From the NCBI RefSeq assembly GCF_011043735.1, contig NZ_JAAKGV010000023.1, positions 62,001 to 126,000 on the forward strand: a DNA stretch of 64,000 bases. The letters run 5' to 3'. How positions within the stretch are numbered: the stretch's first letter is position 1; the number at the start of each line of letters is the position of its first letter. Position numbers and translations under genes: made by a program. This document shows, in pieces, positions 16,372-28,398 of this stretch. The stretch is from Methylobacterium sp. DB0501 (lineage in GTDB: Bacteria; Pseudomonadota; Alphaproteobacteria; Rhizobiales; Beijerinckiaceae). Below the pieces are notes generated by a model, which worked only from the letters and a program-made list of their open reading frames with translations, was not told where the DNA came from and ran no database searches.

Positions 16372-18279
16372 ATGACCCGCTCACTCCCAACGGGCGTGGC
16401 CCGGGCCGCGCTCGGTGTCTTCGCCTGCGCGACGGTCGCCGCCGGCCTGCCGGCGGCCGTGCCGCTCCTCGCCGGACCGGCGCTGGCCCAAGGATCTCTG
16501 AGCCAAAGACCTCTGAGCCAGGGACCTCTTGCGCAAGGGTCTCCCGCCCAAGACGCGACGGTCGCCCTCGACGACGTGGTGGTGCCGCTGGGTCCGGTGA
16601 CCCTGAAGGCGCCGAAGCTCGAATTGCGCGGCACCGGCCTGTCCCGGGACGAGGCGCGGGCAATCCTCGATCCGGCCGGCCCCGCCCCGTGGCGGACCCG
16701 CCTGGACACGCTCTCCGCCCGCGAGATCGTGATCCCGGTCCTGCGCGTCGAGCAGCCGGCCGGCGACCGCATCCAGGTCGCGGTCTATCACGACGTGGTC
16801 GCCCGGGACGTGACGGCGGGCCGGATCGGCACACTGGAGGCCGGCGGCGCCACCCTGACGGTCGAGGGGCCGGGTCCGGACGCCGCCGGCGCCTATGGCC
16901 GCCTGAGCGCCCGCGAGATCGACCTGCCCGGTCTCGCCCGCCTGTTCACCGAGGCCGGCGGCCCGGATGCGGCGCCGATCCGGCTCTATGGCGGCATCAC
17001 CGCCGAGGACATCGCGCTGACCGGCCCCGACGGAGCGGCCCTCCGCATCGCCCGCATCGATGCCCGCGACCTGTCGGGCCGGCCGACCACGATCCCGTGG
17101 GGCGAGACGGTGCGGGCTCTGGCGCAGGGAGCCGGGCCTGGCGCCAAGGGGGGGGCCAGAGCCGAGGGGCCGGAGCGGGCGCGGATGGCGGGCCTCGCCG
17201 CCGACCTCCTCGACGGGATCAGCCTCGGCGGGCTCGAGATCAGCGGCATCACCCTGGCGGCGCCCGGCGGCGGGCCGAAGCCGACCCCGGTCCAGGCGAG
17301 CCTCGCCCGCGTGACCTACGCGCCCGACGGCCAGGGTAAGGCGGAAGGCCAGATGAAGGCCGAAGGCCTGGTGGTCGCGTCCCCGGCCGGCCGCGTCGCC
17401 CTCAAGGAGCTGTCCCTGTCCGGCCTGTCGCTCAAGCCGGTGCTGGAGGGCCTGCGCCGCGCCGCCGCCGGGCCGCTCGACCCGGCCGAAATGCGCCGCT
17501 ACGCCCCGTCCCTCGGCACGATCGCGGTGCAGAGCCTCGATGTCGACCTGCCGGCGCAAGGCCCGGGTCCGGACCCGCTCCAAGACCCGCTCCAAGCCTC
17601 GGGCCCGCTGCGCTTCGCCGTGCGCAGCGGCACGCTCACGATGAGCGAGCCGCGCGATGGCGTGCCGACCGCCTCGCGCCTCGCCGTCGACGGCTTCACC
17701 TGCGCGGTGCCGCCCGGCACCACGGCGCCCGTCCTGTCCGACCTCGCGGGCCTCGGCTACACCACTCTCGACCTCTCCGGCGTGGTCGATGCCCGCTGGG
17801 ACGAGGCGGCCCGGGAGGTGACCTTCCGCGACGTGACGCTCTCCGGCAAGGACATGGGCACCGCCCGGATCACCGGGACGATCGGCGGGATCGGCAAGGA
17901 GGTGTTCGACCCCGAGCCGATGGTCTCGTCCCTGGCGCTGCTCGGCGCCAGCGCCAAGTCCTTAGGCCTCACCTTGGACAATGGCGGGCTGTTCCAGCGC
18001 TTCGTCGACCAGCAGGCCAAGGCCCAGAGCCTGAAGCCCGAGGAGTTGCAGCGCGAATACGGCACCGCCGCGATGCTGGGAATTCCGGCCGTGCTCGGCG
18101 GCTCGCCCTCCGCCAAGGCTTTGGGTCAGGCGGTGTCGCGCTTCGTCGTCAAGCCCGGCCGCCTCTCGGTCAGCGCCGCCGCCAAGGATCCCGGCGGGCT
18201 CGGCCTGATGGATTTCAGCACCGCCCCCAGCCCGGGCAAGATCTTCGACCGCCTGACGGTGGACGCGACCGCGGAGTGA
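16372..18279 (+). CDS. Large exported protein of unknown function (635 aa)
   Basis: Signal peptide at residues 1-40 (GVFACATVAAGLPAAVPLLA, then ALAQG), followed by a six-residue degenerate repeat (GSLSQR, PLSQGP, LAQGSP). The remainder is a run of beta-strand-like segments such as LKAPKLELRGTGLSRDEARA, LSAREIVIPVLRVEQ, LGGLEISGITLAAP and LKELSLSGLSLKPVL. The recurring pattern of short amphipathic strands joined by turns recalls AsmA/TamB-like or DUF-type periplasmic beta proteins, but I do not recognise a named domain. It follows erpA by 142 bases and is probably transcribed separately. Confidence 0.75.
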   Translation: MTRSLPTGVARAALGVFACATVAAGLPAAVPLLAGPALAQGSLSQRPLSQGPLAQGSPAQDATVALDDVVVPLGPVTLKAPKLELRGTGLSRDEARAILDPAGPAPWRTRLDTLSAREIVIPVLRVEQPAGDRIQVAVYHDVVARDVTAGRIGTLEAGGATLTVEGPGPDAAGAYGRLSAREIDLPGLARLFTEAGGPDAAPIRLYGGITAEDIALTGPDGAALRIARIDARDLSGRPTTIPWGETVRALAQGAGPGAKGGARAEGPERARMAGLAADLLDGISLGGLEISGITLAAPGGGPKPTPVQASLARVTYAPDGQGKAEGQMKAEGLVVASPAGRVALKELSLSGLSLKPVLEGLRRAAAGPLDPAEMRRYAPSLGTIAVQSLDVDLPAQGPGPDPLQDPLQASGPLRFAVRSGTLTMSEPRDGVPTASRLAVDGFTCAVPPGTTAPVLSDLAGLGYTTLDLSGVVDARWDEAAREVTFRDVTLSGKDMGTARITGTIGGIGKEVFDPEPMVSSLALLGASAKSLGLTLDNGGLFQRFVDQQAKAQSLKPEELQREYGTAAMLGIPAVLGGSPSAKALGQAVSRFVVKPGRLSVSAAAKDPGGLGLMDFSTAPSPGKIFDRLTVDATAE

Positions 18280-18345
18280 CGCGGAGATCGTACGAGGGGC
18301 GGATCGCCTCGTCTCGTAGGCTGTGGGGCTGGCCCGCAGACCTCC

Positions 18346-18383
18346 CGTCATCCCGGGTTCTCGCTCGCAGCGCGACCCGGGAG
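18346..18383. repeat. Interspersed REP-like palindrome, copy 3
   Basis: cgtcatcccgggttctcgct, then cgcagcgcgacccgggag, with arms tcccgggt and acccggga. The same design as the copies near 11.2 and 14.4 kb (GTCAT-C-C-GGG, CGCAGCG, CCCGGG). It lies in the 550-base stretch 18280-18829, which otherwise holds only a small exported protein gene and a short tandem duplication. Confidence 0.6.
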
Positions 18384-18559
18384 GCGGTTGCGGGGGTCGG
18401 TCCCGTCGAGAACAGCCGGGCGGCCTTTCACGGCGAGGCCGTGGGGACAGCATCGAGCGACGGCCCCGCTCGCAACACGGCACGCAATCACGCTGCAATC
18501 GCTACGGCCTAAACGCCCCTCCAACGACGGCTCGATGCGGCCGAAGTGGAGGAACGAGG

Positions 18560-18733
18560 ATGCCGAGCGTCATTCGCATTGTGTGCGCGGGGATCATCCT
18601 GGTCGGCGGGAGCCACCTGTCGCCGGCCCGGCCGGCCCACATCGTGCCGATCGACCGGGCGAGCGACGTCGCGAATGCCGCCCCCTCTCCCGGGAGCACC
18701 TGCCCCTTACGCGCGTGGCCGTATATCGGCTGA
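18560..18733 (+). CDS. Putative small exported peptide (57 aa)
   Basis: MPSVIRIVCAGIILVGGSHL, then SPARPAHIVPIDRASDVANA: a short signal-like N-terminus and a mature part with two Cys. GGAGGAACGAGG precedes the ATG, which is the main support. The stop codon falls inside a 15-bp tandem duplication. Unknown function; the gene could be spurious. Confidence 0.4.
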   Translation: MPSVIRIVCAGIILVGGSHLSPARPAHIVPIDRASDVANAAPSPGSTCPLRAWPYIG

Positions 18734-18752
18734 CCCCATATCGGCTGACCCC
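18723..18752 (+). repeat. Perfect 15-bp tandem duplication
   Basis: atatcggctgacccc occurs twice in a row. The first copy contains the stop codon of the small exported peptide frame, and both copies lie 80-110 bases beyond the 3' end of the convergent sugar transferase gene. Confidence 0.85.
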
Positions 18753-18829
18753 GGCCGATCCCGCGTGGATTCAGAAGGCCGACCGGGGCCTCGAAGGCGG
18801 AAAGGCGGCCCCTCCCCCGATCCCGCCGC

Positions 18830-20341
18830 TCAATACGCGTTCTCGGTCTTGAACAGGGCCAGCGGGGTCATCGCCAGGATCTGCAGGTCGAAGAACACCG
18901 ACCAGTTCTCGATGTAGTACAGGTCGTGCTCGACGCGGCGCTGGATCTTCTCGTTGGTGTCGGTCTCGCCGCGCCAGCCGTTGATCTGGGCCCAGCCGGT
19001 GATGCCGGGCTTCACCTTGTGGCGGGCGAAATAGCCGTCGACGACCTGATCGTAGAGAGTGTTGGCGGCCTTGGCCTGCAGGGCGTGCGGGCGCGGCCCC
19101 ACGAGGGAGAGGTCGCCCTTCACCACGTTGATGAGCTGGGGCAGCTCGTCGAGCGAACTCTTGCGGATGAAGCGGCCGACCGGGGTCACCCGCGGGTCGC
19201 CCTTCGTGACCACCTTGGCGGCGGTGTAGTCGCATTGGTCGGTATACATCGACCGGAACTTGTAGACGTCGATCACCTCGTTGTTGAAGCCGTGGCGCTT
19301 CTGGCGGAAGAAGACCGGGCCCGGCGAGGTGAGCTTCACGGCGAGGCCGACGGCCAGCATCACCGGCGAGAGCAGCACCAGCAGCACGGCGCCGACGACG
19401 CGGTCGAACACGCCCTTCACCACCACGTCCCAGTCGGCGATCGGCCGGTCGAACACGTCGAGCACCGGCACCGAGCCGAGATAGGAGTAGCTGCGCGGAC
19501 GCAGGCGCAGCTTCGAGGCGTGGGCCGAGAGGCGGATGTCGACCGGCAGCACCCAGAGCTTGGCCAGCATCTGCAGGATGCGCGCCTCCGCCGAGATCGG
19601 CAGGGTGAACACGATCAGGTCGACCTTGGTGCGCCGGGCGAAGGTGACGAGGTCGCTGACGGTGCCGAGCTTCGGGTAGCCGGCGACCACGTCGGCCGAG
19701 CGGCCGTCGTTGCGGTCGTCGAACAGGCCCACGACCTTGAGGCCGGAATCGCTCTGCGCCTCGATCGCCCGGATCAGCGCCTCGGCCGGCTCGCCCCCGC
19801 CGACGACGGCGACGCGCCGGTCGAAGCGGCCGCGCCGCATCTGCGCGCTCACCACCAGCGACAGGACCAGTCGCTCGACCATCAGCAGGGCGAGGCCGCC
19901 GCCATAGACGCTGACCAGCCACAGCCGCGAGTAGTTGTCACCGAGCTTGGCGAGGAACAGGGCCGTCGCGGCCAGCAGCATCACCAGCGACCAGCCGAGC
20001 ACGACCCGGGCGCCGACGCTGAAGAAGGCCCGGAACGCCCGGATGCCGTAGGCGCCGAGCGCCTGCAGCACCAGCACGGTGAGGGCGGCCAGACCGAGGA
20101 TCGCCGCGATGTAGCCGAGATGCAGCGGCACCACCCCGGCGAGCAGCCAGCGCTGCGCGCACAGGCCGGCGAGCGCCACGAGGGTGAACTCGACCGCCCG
20201 GACGCAGCCGGTGAACACCACCGGCGAGACGCCGGGGTCCGGCCGCACCGGCGCCACCGTCTCGGCGGGGGGCACGGCCTCGCGACCCCGCGGGTCGGCC
20301 GCCACGGTCTTCAGGATGTCGCGGACGTCGAACGCACTCAT
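18830..20341 (-). CDS. Undecaprenyl-phosphate sugar phosphotransferase (WcaJ/ExoY-like)
   Basis: 503 residues: an N-terminal cytoplasmic tail, four to five membrane helices (about 35-165), a CoA-binding-like Rossmann region with VAVVGGGEPAEALIRAIEAQ (about 185-260), another membrane helix, and the C-terminal bacterial sugar transferase domain. Signatures in that domain: KLTSPGPVFFRQKRHGFNNE, VYKFRSMYTD, SSLDELPQLINVVKGDLSLV and GPRPHA. It loads the first sugar phosphate onto undecaprenyl phosphate to start exopolysaccharide repeat-unit synthesis. The start MSAFDVRDIL was chosen with GGAAG upstream. It lies 156 bases after the glycosyltransferase gene on the same strand. Confidence 0.9.
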   Translation of the reverse strand: MSAFDVRDILKTVAADPRGREAVPPAETVAPVRPDPGVSPVVFTGCVRAVEFTLVALAGLCAQRWLLAGVVPLHLGYIAAILGLAALTVLVLQALGAYGIRAFRAFFSVGARVVLGWSLVMLLAATALFLAKLGDNYSRLWLVSVYGGGLALLMVERLVLSLVVSAQMRRGRFDRRVAVVGGGEPAEALIRAIEAQSDSGLKVVGLFDDRNDGRSADVVAGYPKLGTVSDLVTFARRTKVDLIVFTLPISAEARILQMLAKLWVLPVDIRLSAHASKLRLRPRSYSYLGSVPVLDVFDRPIADWDVVVKGVFDRVVGAVLLVLLSPVMLAVGLAVKLTSPGPVFFRQKRHGFNNEVIDVYKFRSMYTDQCDYTAAKVVTKGDPRVTPVGRFIRKSSLDELPQLINVVKGDLSLVGPRPHALQAKAANTLYDQVVDGYFARHKVKPGITGWAQINGWRGETDTNEKIQRRVEHDLYYIENWSVFFDLQILAMTPLALFKTENAY

Positions 20342-20497
20342 GGGCACGGCTTCCGGTCTCGGTTCGCGGGGGGGCACCGCGTCGGTCGAGGGTGGGGTCG
20401 CGAGCCTGCCCGGGAGCCTTGAGGGAAGGCTTAAGGCGACCCCGACAGGATTGTCGAAAATCGACCGCATCCGGGCGCCCGGGGCGCCCGACGCGGC

Positions 20498-21733
20498 TCA
20501 GCCTCGGGCCCGATCGCGCTTGTCCCGCGCGGCGGCGTAGCCGGCGAGCCCGTCCTCGGCCATCTTGGTCATGGAGAAGCGGCAGCGGACGAAGGCGCTG
20601 AGCGCCGCCGCCTCGCCGCGGCGCTCGGCAGGATCCTGGTCGACCTTGCGCAGGATCGCGGCGGCGAGCACCGCGGCGTCGCGCGGCGGCACCAGGGCGG
20701 GAGCGGCGGGGCCGAAGATCTCCGGGATGCCGCCGACATCGGTCGAGACCAGGGGCTGGGCGCCCGCCGCCGCCTCGAGGATCACGTAGGGCAGCGACTC
20801 GGCGAGGGAGGGGACCACCATCACGGTGGCGCGGCTCAACGCGGCCCGGATCGGCTGGGGCGGCTCGAACTGCACGTCCTGCGCCAGGCCGAGGGCGGCC
20901 ACGCGCTCGCGCAGGGCGGCCTCGTCCGGGCCCGATCCGACCACCAGCAGGGTCAGGCGCCGCCCGTGCTCCCGGCGCAGGCGCGCCAGCGCCTCGAACA
21001 GCACCGGCACGCCCTTCGCCTCGCGCAACTCGCCGATATAGACGAGGTCGAGCGGGTCGGCGGCCGGCATGATCGGGGCGAATTCCTCGGCACCGATGCC
21101 GTTGTGGACCACCCGCGTCAGCCGGTCGGTCGGCCCGACATAGGCGCGATAGCGCCCGGCGATGTACTCGCTCTCGAACAGGAAGACGTCGGTACGGTGG
21201 GTCAGCAGGCCCTCCGCCCGCATGTAGAGGCGGTGCAGCGGCGTCCCGGGCCGGTAGTTGAAGCTGCCGCCATGCGGCGTGTAGGCCCGCACCGGACGGG
21301 CGCGCTTGCCCGTGGGCGCAAGCCGGGCGAACAGGCCGCCCTTCGAGCCGTGCCCGTGCAGCACGGTCGGGCCGGTGCGGCTCACCAGGGCGGACAGGGC
21401 GGACAGGGCCGCGAGGTCGCTCGGATGCGGGTTGCGGCGCATCGGCAGCCGGGTGATGCCGAGGGACAGGTGCGGCGCCAGCTCGGCGAGGGTCGCCTCC
21501 GCCCGGGCGCCGCCGGTGCTCGCGTCGCAGAACAGCCCGACCGCGTGGCCGGCCGCCGCCTGCAGGCGCGCGACGTCGAGGACGTGGCGGAACAGGCCGC
21601 CGACGGGCGCGCGGAACACGTGCAGGATCCGCTCGCGCGGGGCGTCCGCCGGCCGGGACGCAGGGGCGTCGTCCGGCGGCGCGGGGTCTGCGGCGAGGCG
21701 GAGCTGGGAGGCGGCCACGGGCTTGATCCTCAA
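20498..21733 (-). CDS. Glycosyltransferase family 4 protein
   Basis: 411 residues, GT-B fold. The N-terminal half begins RILHVFRAPVGGLFRHVLDV; the C-terminal half holds the sugar-nucleotide site VVGSGPDEAALRERVAALGL and the E-x7-E-type stretch VVPSLAESLPYVILEAAAGA, then PLVSTDVGGIPEIF. No membrane segment. It presumably adds a sugar to the lipid-linked exopolysaccharide repeat begun by the neighbouring sugar transferase. Donor and acceptor cannot be read from sequence. Confidence 0.9.
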   Translation of the reverse strand: MRIKPVAASQLRLAADPAPPDDAPASRPADAPRERILHVFRAPVGGLFRHVLDVARLQAAAGHAVGLFCDASTGGARAEATLAELAPHLSLGITRLPMRRNPHPSDLAALSALSALVSRTGPTVLHGHGSKGGLFARLAPTGKRARPVRAYTPHGGSFNYRPGTPLHRLYMRAEGLLTHRTDVFLFESEYIAGRYRAYVGPTDRLTRVVHNGIGAEEFAPIMPAADPLDLVYIGELREAKGVPVLFEALARLRREHGRRLTLLVVGSGPDEAALRERVAALGLAQDVQFEPPQPIRAALSRATVMVVPSLAESLPYVILEAAAGAQPLVSTDVGGIPEIFGPAAPALVPPRDAAVLAAAILRKVDQDPAERRGEAAALSAFVRCRFSMTKMAEDGLAGYAAARDKRDRARG

Positions 21734-21881
21734 GGCGGATGACGGCGCCGCGTCGTGCGGCCGCCACCATCTCGCCTCGAGCCCGTGGCCGGGAGGTTAA
21801 GGGCCGGGATCGAAGTCCAGTCCGGGCCGGACGCGCTGATCGCGTGGTTAACCGCCGGTCAGCGCAAGTCGAGGACCGGCG

Positions 21882-22469
21882 TCAGAACCAGCGCTCCTTG
21901 ACGACGATCGTGTCGCCGGGCCGGACCGGATAGGTCATCGGCACGATGCCGGAGACGAGGCCGGTCGGACCCTCGCGGGTGAGCACGGCGTAGTCGCGGG
22001 CGGCGCGGGGGCCGAAGCCGGCCGCGATGGCCACCGCCGTCTCGACCGTCATGCCGCTCACGAAGGGGTACTGGCCCGAGGTGGTGACCTCGCCGAGGAT
22101 GAAGAACGGCCGGTAGACCTCGACCTCGACCGTGACGTGGGGCTCGCGGACGTAGCCCTCGCGCAGGCGCGCCTCGATGGCGCGGGCGGCCTGCGCGGTT
22201 GAGCCGCCGGCGACCTTGACCGGGCCGATCAGCGGCATGGCGATGCGCCCGGCGCCGTCCACCGCGTAAATGTTCGACAGGTTGTCCTGCCCGAACACGA
22301 TCACCCGCAGCTTGTCGCCGGCGGCGAGCGAGTAGGCGCCGCCGATCGAGCCGGTGCTGGCAGTCTCGTCGAGAAGCGCGGTGCGGTATTCCGGCCGCAG
22401 GCAGCCTCCGAGGGCGAACGTCGTCGCCACGGTCGTCGCCATGCCTGTGAGGAGGGCGCGTCGGTTCAT
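21882..22469 (-). CDS. Polysaccharide export lipoprotein (Wza/OtnA-like)
   Basis: 195 residues. A Twin-Arg-flavoured signal (MNRRALLTGMATTVATTFAL) ends in a lipobox LGGC, with the lipidated Cys at 23. The mature part has the Poly_export domain (about 45-130: LAAGDKLRVIVFGQDNLSNI, AGRIAMPLIGPVKVAGG) and one SLBB-like beta-grasp (FFILGEVTTSGQYPFVSGMT). Much shorter than E. coli Wza (379), as in GumB/ExoF-type short proteins. It forms or supports the outer membrane exit for exopolysaccharide, paired with the divergent chain-length gene. Confidence 0.9.
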   Translation of the reverse strand: MNRRALLTGMATTVATTFALGGCLRPEYRTALLDETASTGSIGGAYSLAAGDKLRVIVFGQDNLSNIYAVDGAGRIAMPLIGPVKVAGGSTAQAARAIEARLREGYVREPHVTVEVEVYRPFFILGEVTTSGQYPFVSGMTVETAVAIAAGFGPRAARDYAVLTREGPTGLVSGIVPMTYPVRPGDTIVVKERWF

Positions 22470-22803
22470 CGCTTCCGGCCAGTCCAGAGTGTCGCGGCGG
22501 GGTGTCGTCCCCTGGTTGTCCCCAGCTCTAGACCGTCATGGTTAAGGATTTCTCACCCGTCGTCGCCCGTCCTGACGCGGCGCGTCAGTCGCGGCGGACC
22601 CTTAACTCGCCCGCAACCTTAATCGGATGTTCTCGCGGCAGGGCCTCGTCCGGGCCCGCTCTCTCCCGCGTCCCGACCGACGGTCCCCCATGCCCCGCGT
22701 CTTCCCCTTCGCCGAGCGGTCGCATGCCCGCCTGCCCGACCGCATCGCCGGCAAGGGCCGCAAGGGCGCCCGCACCGTCCGACCCGATTCGGGTCGGGAG
22801 CGG

Positions 22804-25020
22804 ATGTCCGAGGACGGCCTGAGCCTCGGCGATGTCGGCCGGCTGCTGCGGCGGCGCTGGGCCGTCATCCTGCTGCCGACACTGGCCGCCTTCGGGCTCT
22901 CGGTGGCCTTCGTGCAGGTGGTCACGCCGCGCTATACCGCCGAGGCCAAGCTGCTCCTGGAGAGTCGCGACAGCGCGCTCACGCGGCTGCAGCAGGACCG
23001 CGGCGAGTTGCCCCTGCCGATCGACGAGCAGGCGGTGGCGAGCCAAGTCCAGGTGGTGATGTCGCGCGACCTCGCCCGCGAGGCGATCAAGCAGCTCGGC
23101 CTCGTCGGCAACCCCGAATTCGATCCCATGGTCCAGGGCGTCGGCGGGCTCCAGCAGGTGCTGGTGATGCTCGGGCTGGCCCAGAACCCCCTCGACCGCG
23201 AGCCCGTCGACCGGGTGCTGGAGAAGTACTACGAGCGGCTCCTGGTCTACCCGGCCGGCAAGTCGCGCATCCTGACGGTCGAGTTCCGCTCGAAGGACCC
23301 GGAGCTGGCGGCGAAGGCCGCCAACCTGATCTCGGATCTCTACCTGTCGTCGCTCGCCGCCGTGAAGGTCGACACCGCGCGCTACGCCTCGACCTGGCTC
23401 GGCTCGAACATCGAGAGCCTGCGCAGCCGGGTCTCGGAAGCGGAGGCGAAGGTCGAGGCCTTCCGCGCCCGCAACGGGCTGATCGGCAGCGGCGGCACCG
23501 CCAACCAGCCGCTCGCCGCCCAGCAGCTCGCCGAGCTGTCGACCCAGCTGACCCAGGCCCGCGCCGCCCAGGCCGATGCCGGCGCCAAGGCCAAGCTGAT
23601 CCGCGAGATGCTGCGGGACGGCCGCGGCTTCGAGATCCCGGACGTCGCCAACAACGAGCTGATCCGCCGCCTCGTCGAGCAGCGCATCGGGCTCAGGGCC
23701 CAGCTCGCCCTGGAGGCGCGCACGCTTCTGCCGCAGCATCCCCGCATGAAGGAGCTGCGTGCCCAGCTCGAGGGCCTGGAAACGCAGATCCGCGCCGCCG
23801 CCGACCGCGCGGTGCGGACGCTGGAGAACGATGCCCGCATCGCCGGCAGCCGGGTCGAGAGCCTGCAGGCGGCGGTGGACGGGCAGCGCGGCGTCGTCGC
23901 GAAGGCCAACGGCGACGAGGTCGAGCTGCGGGCGCTCGAGCGCGAGGCGAAGGCGCAGCGCGAGCAGCTCGAATCCTATCTCGGCCGCTTCCGCGAGGCG
24001 GCGGCCCGGGATGCGGCGAGCGCCGCGCCGGCCGATGCCCGCGTGGTGTCGCGGGCGGTGGTGCCCGACCTGCCGTCCTTCCCCAAGAAGCTGCCGATCG
24101 TCCTCTTCGCGACCGTCATCGCCTTCCTGTTCGCCATCGGCGCCGTGGTGGCGAAGGCGCTGCTCGCCGGCGACCCGCCCGGCCGCGGCCGGGGCCGCCC
24201 GCCCCTGCGTCGGCCGGACAGCGAGCCGGCGGCGACCTCGCCCTTCGTGGCGGCGCCCGCGGCCTCGGCTCCCCTGCCGGTCGCCGCCTCCGCCGCGAGC
24301 GCGGCCGAGCCGGCGGTGGCGCCCCCCGCGCCGCCCGCCGCCGAGGCCGAGCCTGTGCTTCATGAGCCGGCCGTCGCCGAAGCGATCGTGGCGAATCCGG
24401 TCGCGGCGGCACCGGCGGCGTCCCGCTACGATCTCGACGTGCTGGTGGCGCGGCTCGACGCGGTCGAGACCGCGGGGGGCGGCCGGCGGGTCCTGCTGAT
24501 CGGCACCGGCGATGCGACGGATCTCGACGGCCTCGCCCGCAGCCTCGGCCGCGCCGCCGCCCTTCACGGCCGCGCCCTGATGGTGCGCCTCGACGGCCCT
24601 CAGGGATCGCGTCCGGGCCTGACCGACCTCGTCGCCGGCAATGCCGACTTCACCACGGTGATCCAGGCCGATGCCGGCCCGCGCCTGAACCTGATCGACC
24701 GCGGCCACGGCGCGCCGGCGACGCTGATCGCCGGGGGCGATGCCCTCGGGCTCACCTTCGACGCTCTCGGCGAGGCCTATGACTGGGTCATCACCTGCCT
24801 TGGCGACGGCTTCGATGCCGGGACCCGGCCGCTGGTGAGCGCGCTCTCGGCCTGGATGGACGCGGTGGTGATCGCCTCGAACGCCGAAGCCGACGACCCG
24901 CGCCTCGTCGGCCTGTTCGACACCGCCGAGGCGGCCGGCGTGCCGGAGGTCATCGTGGCCCAGGATCGGGCCGCCGCCGCGGTCGCGATGCCGGCCTACC
25001 CGCTGCGCCGGACGGCGTGA
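22804..25020 (+). CDS. Exopolysaccharide chain-length/export protein (Wzz/GumC-like) with degenerate BY-kinase domain
   Basis: 738 residues from MSEDGLSLGDVGRLLRRRWA. Membrane helix one is about 19-39, then the Wzz periplasmic domain and a long coiled coil (about 200-400), with helix two at about 430-455 (IVLFATVIAFLFAIGAVVAK). An Ala/Pro-rich linker leads to a C-terminal domain shaped like a bacterial tyrosine kinase (about 555-730). In that domain the P-loop position reads LLIGTGDATDLDGLARSL with no G-K-T/S, and there is no C-terminal Tyr cluster (only AYPLRRTA), so kinase activity is unlikely. Other in-frame starts exist at 22627 and 22690; I preferred 22804 because Wzz homology begins here and GGGAG lies just upstream. 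Confidence 0.85.
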   Translation: MSEDGLSLGDVGRLLRRRWAVILLPTLAAFGLSVAFVQVVTPRYTAEAKLLLESRDSALTRLQQDRGELPLPIDEQAVASQVQVVMSRDLAREAIKQLGLVGNPEFDPMVQGVGGLQQVLVMLGLAQNPLDREPVDRVLEKYYERLLVYPAGKSRILTVEFRSKDPELAAKAANLISDLYLSSLAAVKVDTARYASTWLGSNIESLRSRVSEAEAKVEAFRARNGLIGSGGTANQPLAAQQLAELSTQLTQARAAQADAGAKAKLIREMLRDGRGFEIPDVANNELIRRLVEQRIGLRAQLALEARTLLPQHPRMKELRAQLEGLETQIRAAADRAVRTLENDARIAGSRVESLQAAVDGQRGVVAKANGDEVELRALEREAKAQREQLESYLGRFREAAARDAASAAPADARVVSRAVVPDLPSFPKKLPIVLFATVIAFLFAIGAVVAKALLAGDPPGRGRGRPPLRRPDSEPAATSPFVAAPAASAPLPVAASAASAAEPAVAPPAPPAAEAEPVLHEPAVAEAIVANPVAAAPAASRYDLDVLVARLDAVETAGGGRRVLLIGTGDATDLDGLARSLGRAAALHGRALMVRLDGPQGSRPGLTDLVAGNADFTTVIQADAGPRLNLIDRGHGAPATLIAGGDALGLTFDALGEAYDWVITCLGDGFDAGTRPLVSALSAWMDAVVIASNAEADDPRLVGLFDTAEAAGVPEVIVAQDRAAAAVAMPAYPLRRTA

Positions 25021-25066
25021 GGGGGAGCCGACCGTTCTGCCGAGGCCGGCAGCCTTATTTTACGGG

Positions 25067-25106
25067 AACGAGAAAGGGGAGGCCAAACGGCCTCCCCTTT
25101 CTCGTT
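25067..25106. terminator. Bidirectional intrinsic terminator hairpin
   Basis: A perfect 18-bp stem: left arm aacgagaaaggggaggcc, loop aaac, right arm the exact reverse complement. It lies between the convergent chain-length gene and secA. On the plus strand the right arm ends cctttctcgtt; there is no long U tract on either side, but the stem is the strongest in the window. It should stop transcription from both directions. Confidence 0.85.
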
Positions 25107-25258
25107 CGGCGCGGGGTGGCAGACTGATCCCGGTCCTCGCCGGGTTCGTTTCGACGACCGATCAGCGCGGGATCCCTTCTCCAGGCGATGCCGGGCTTGC
25201 CCGGTATCGCTGCAAGGTGTGAGAGAGGGGAGGCGCGCCGTATCCTTATTCGAACGCC

Positions 25259-28141
<2,883 letters not shown>

Positions 28142-28398
28142 CGTGAACCTGCGATCGATCGTAGCGGTAGTGGCGCGCGCCGCGGGCGCCTTATAGGCCC
28201 ATATAGGGAGCCGTGCACCCAAAAGGCAGCGGGCGCGCCAGCCCAAACTTGGCCGTGCGGCGAAAGACGGGGGGCAGGGCGCGCCGCCGCCGCTTGATTC
28301 CCGCCCCGGCACCGCCCTAGCTGCCGTGCTGCCGTTCGGTCCAGGCATCTGGCCGGGCATTCGGGATGCGGCCGCAACGTCGGCCGGGGAGGAACACC

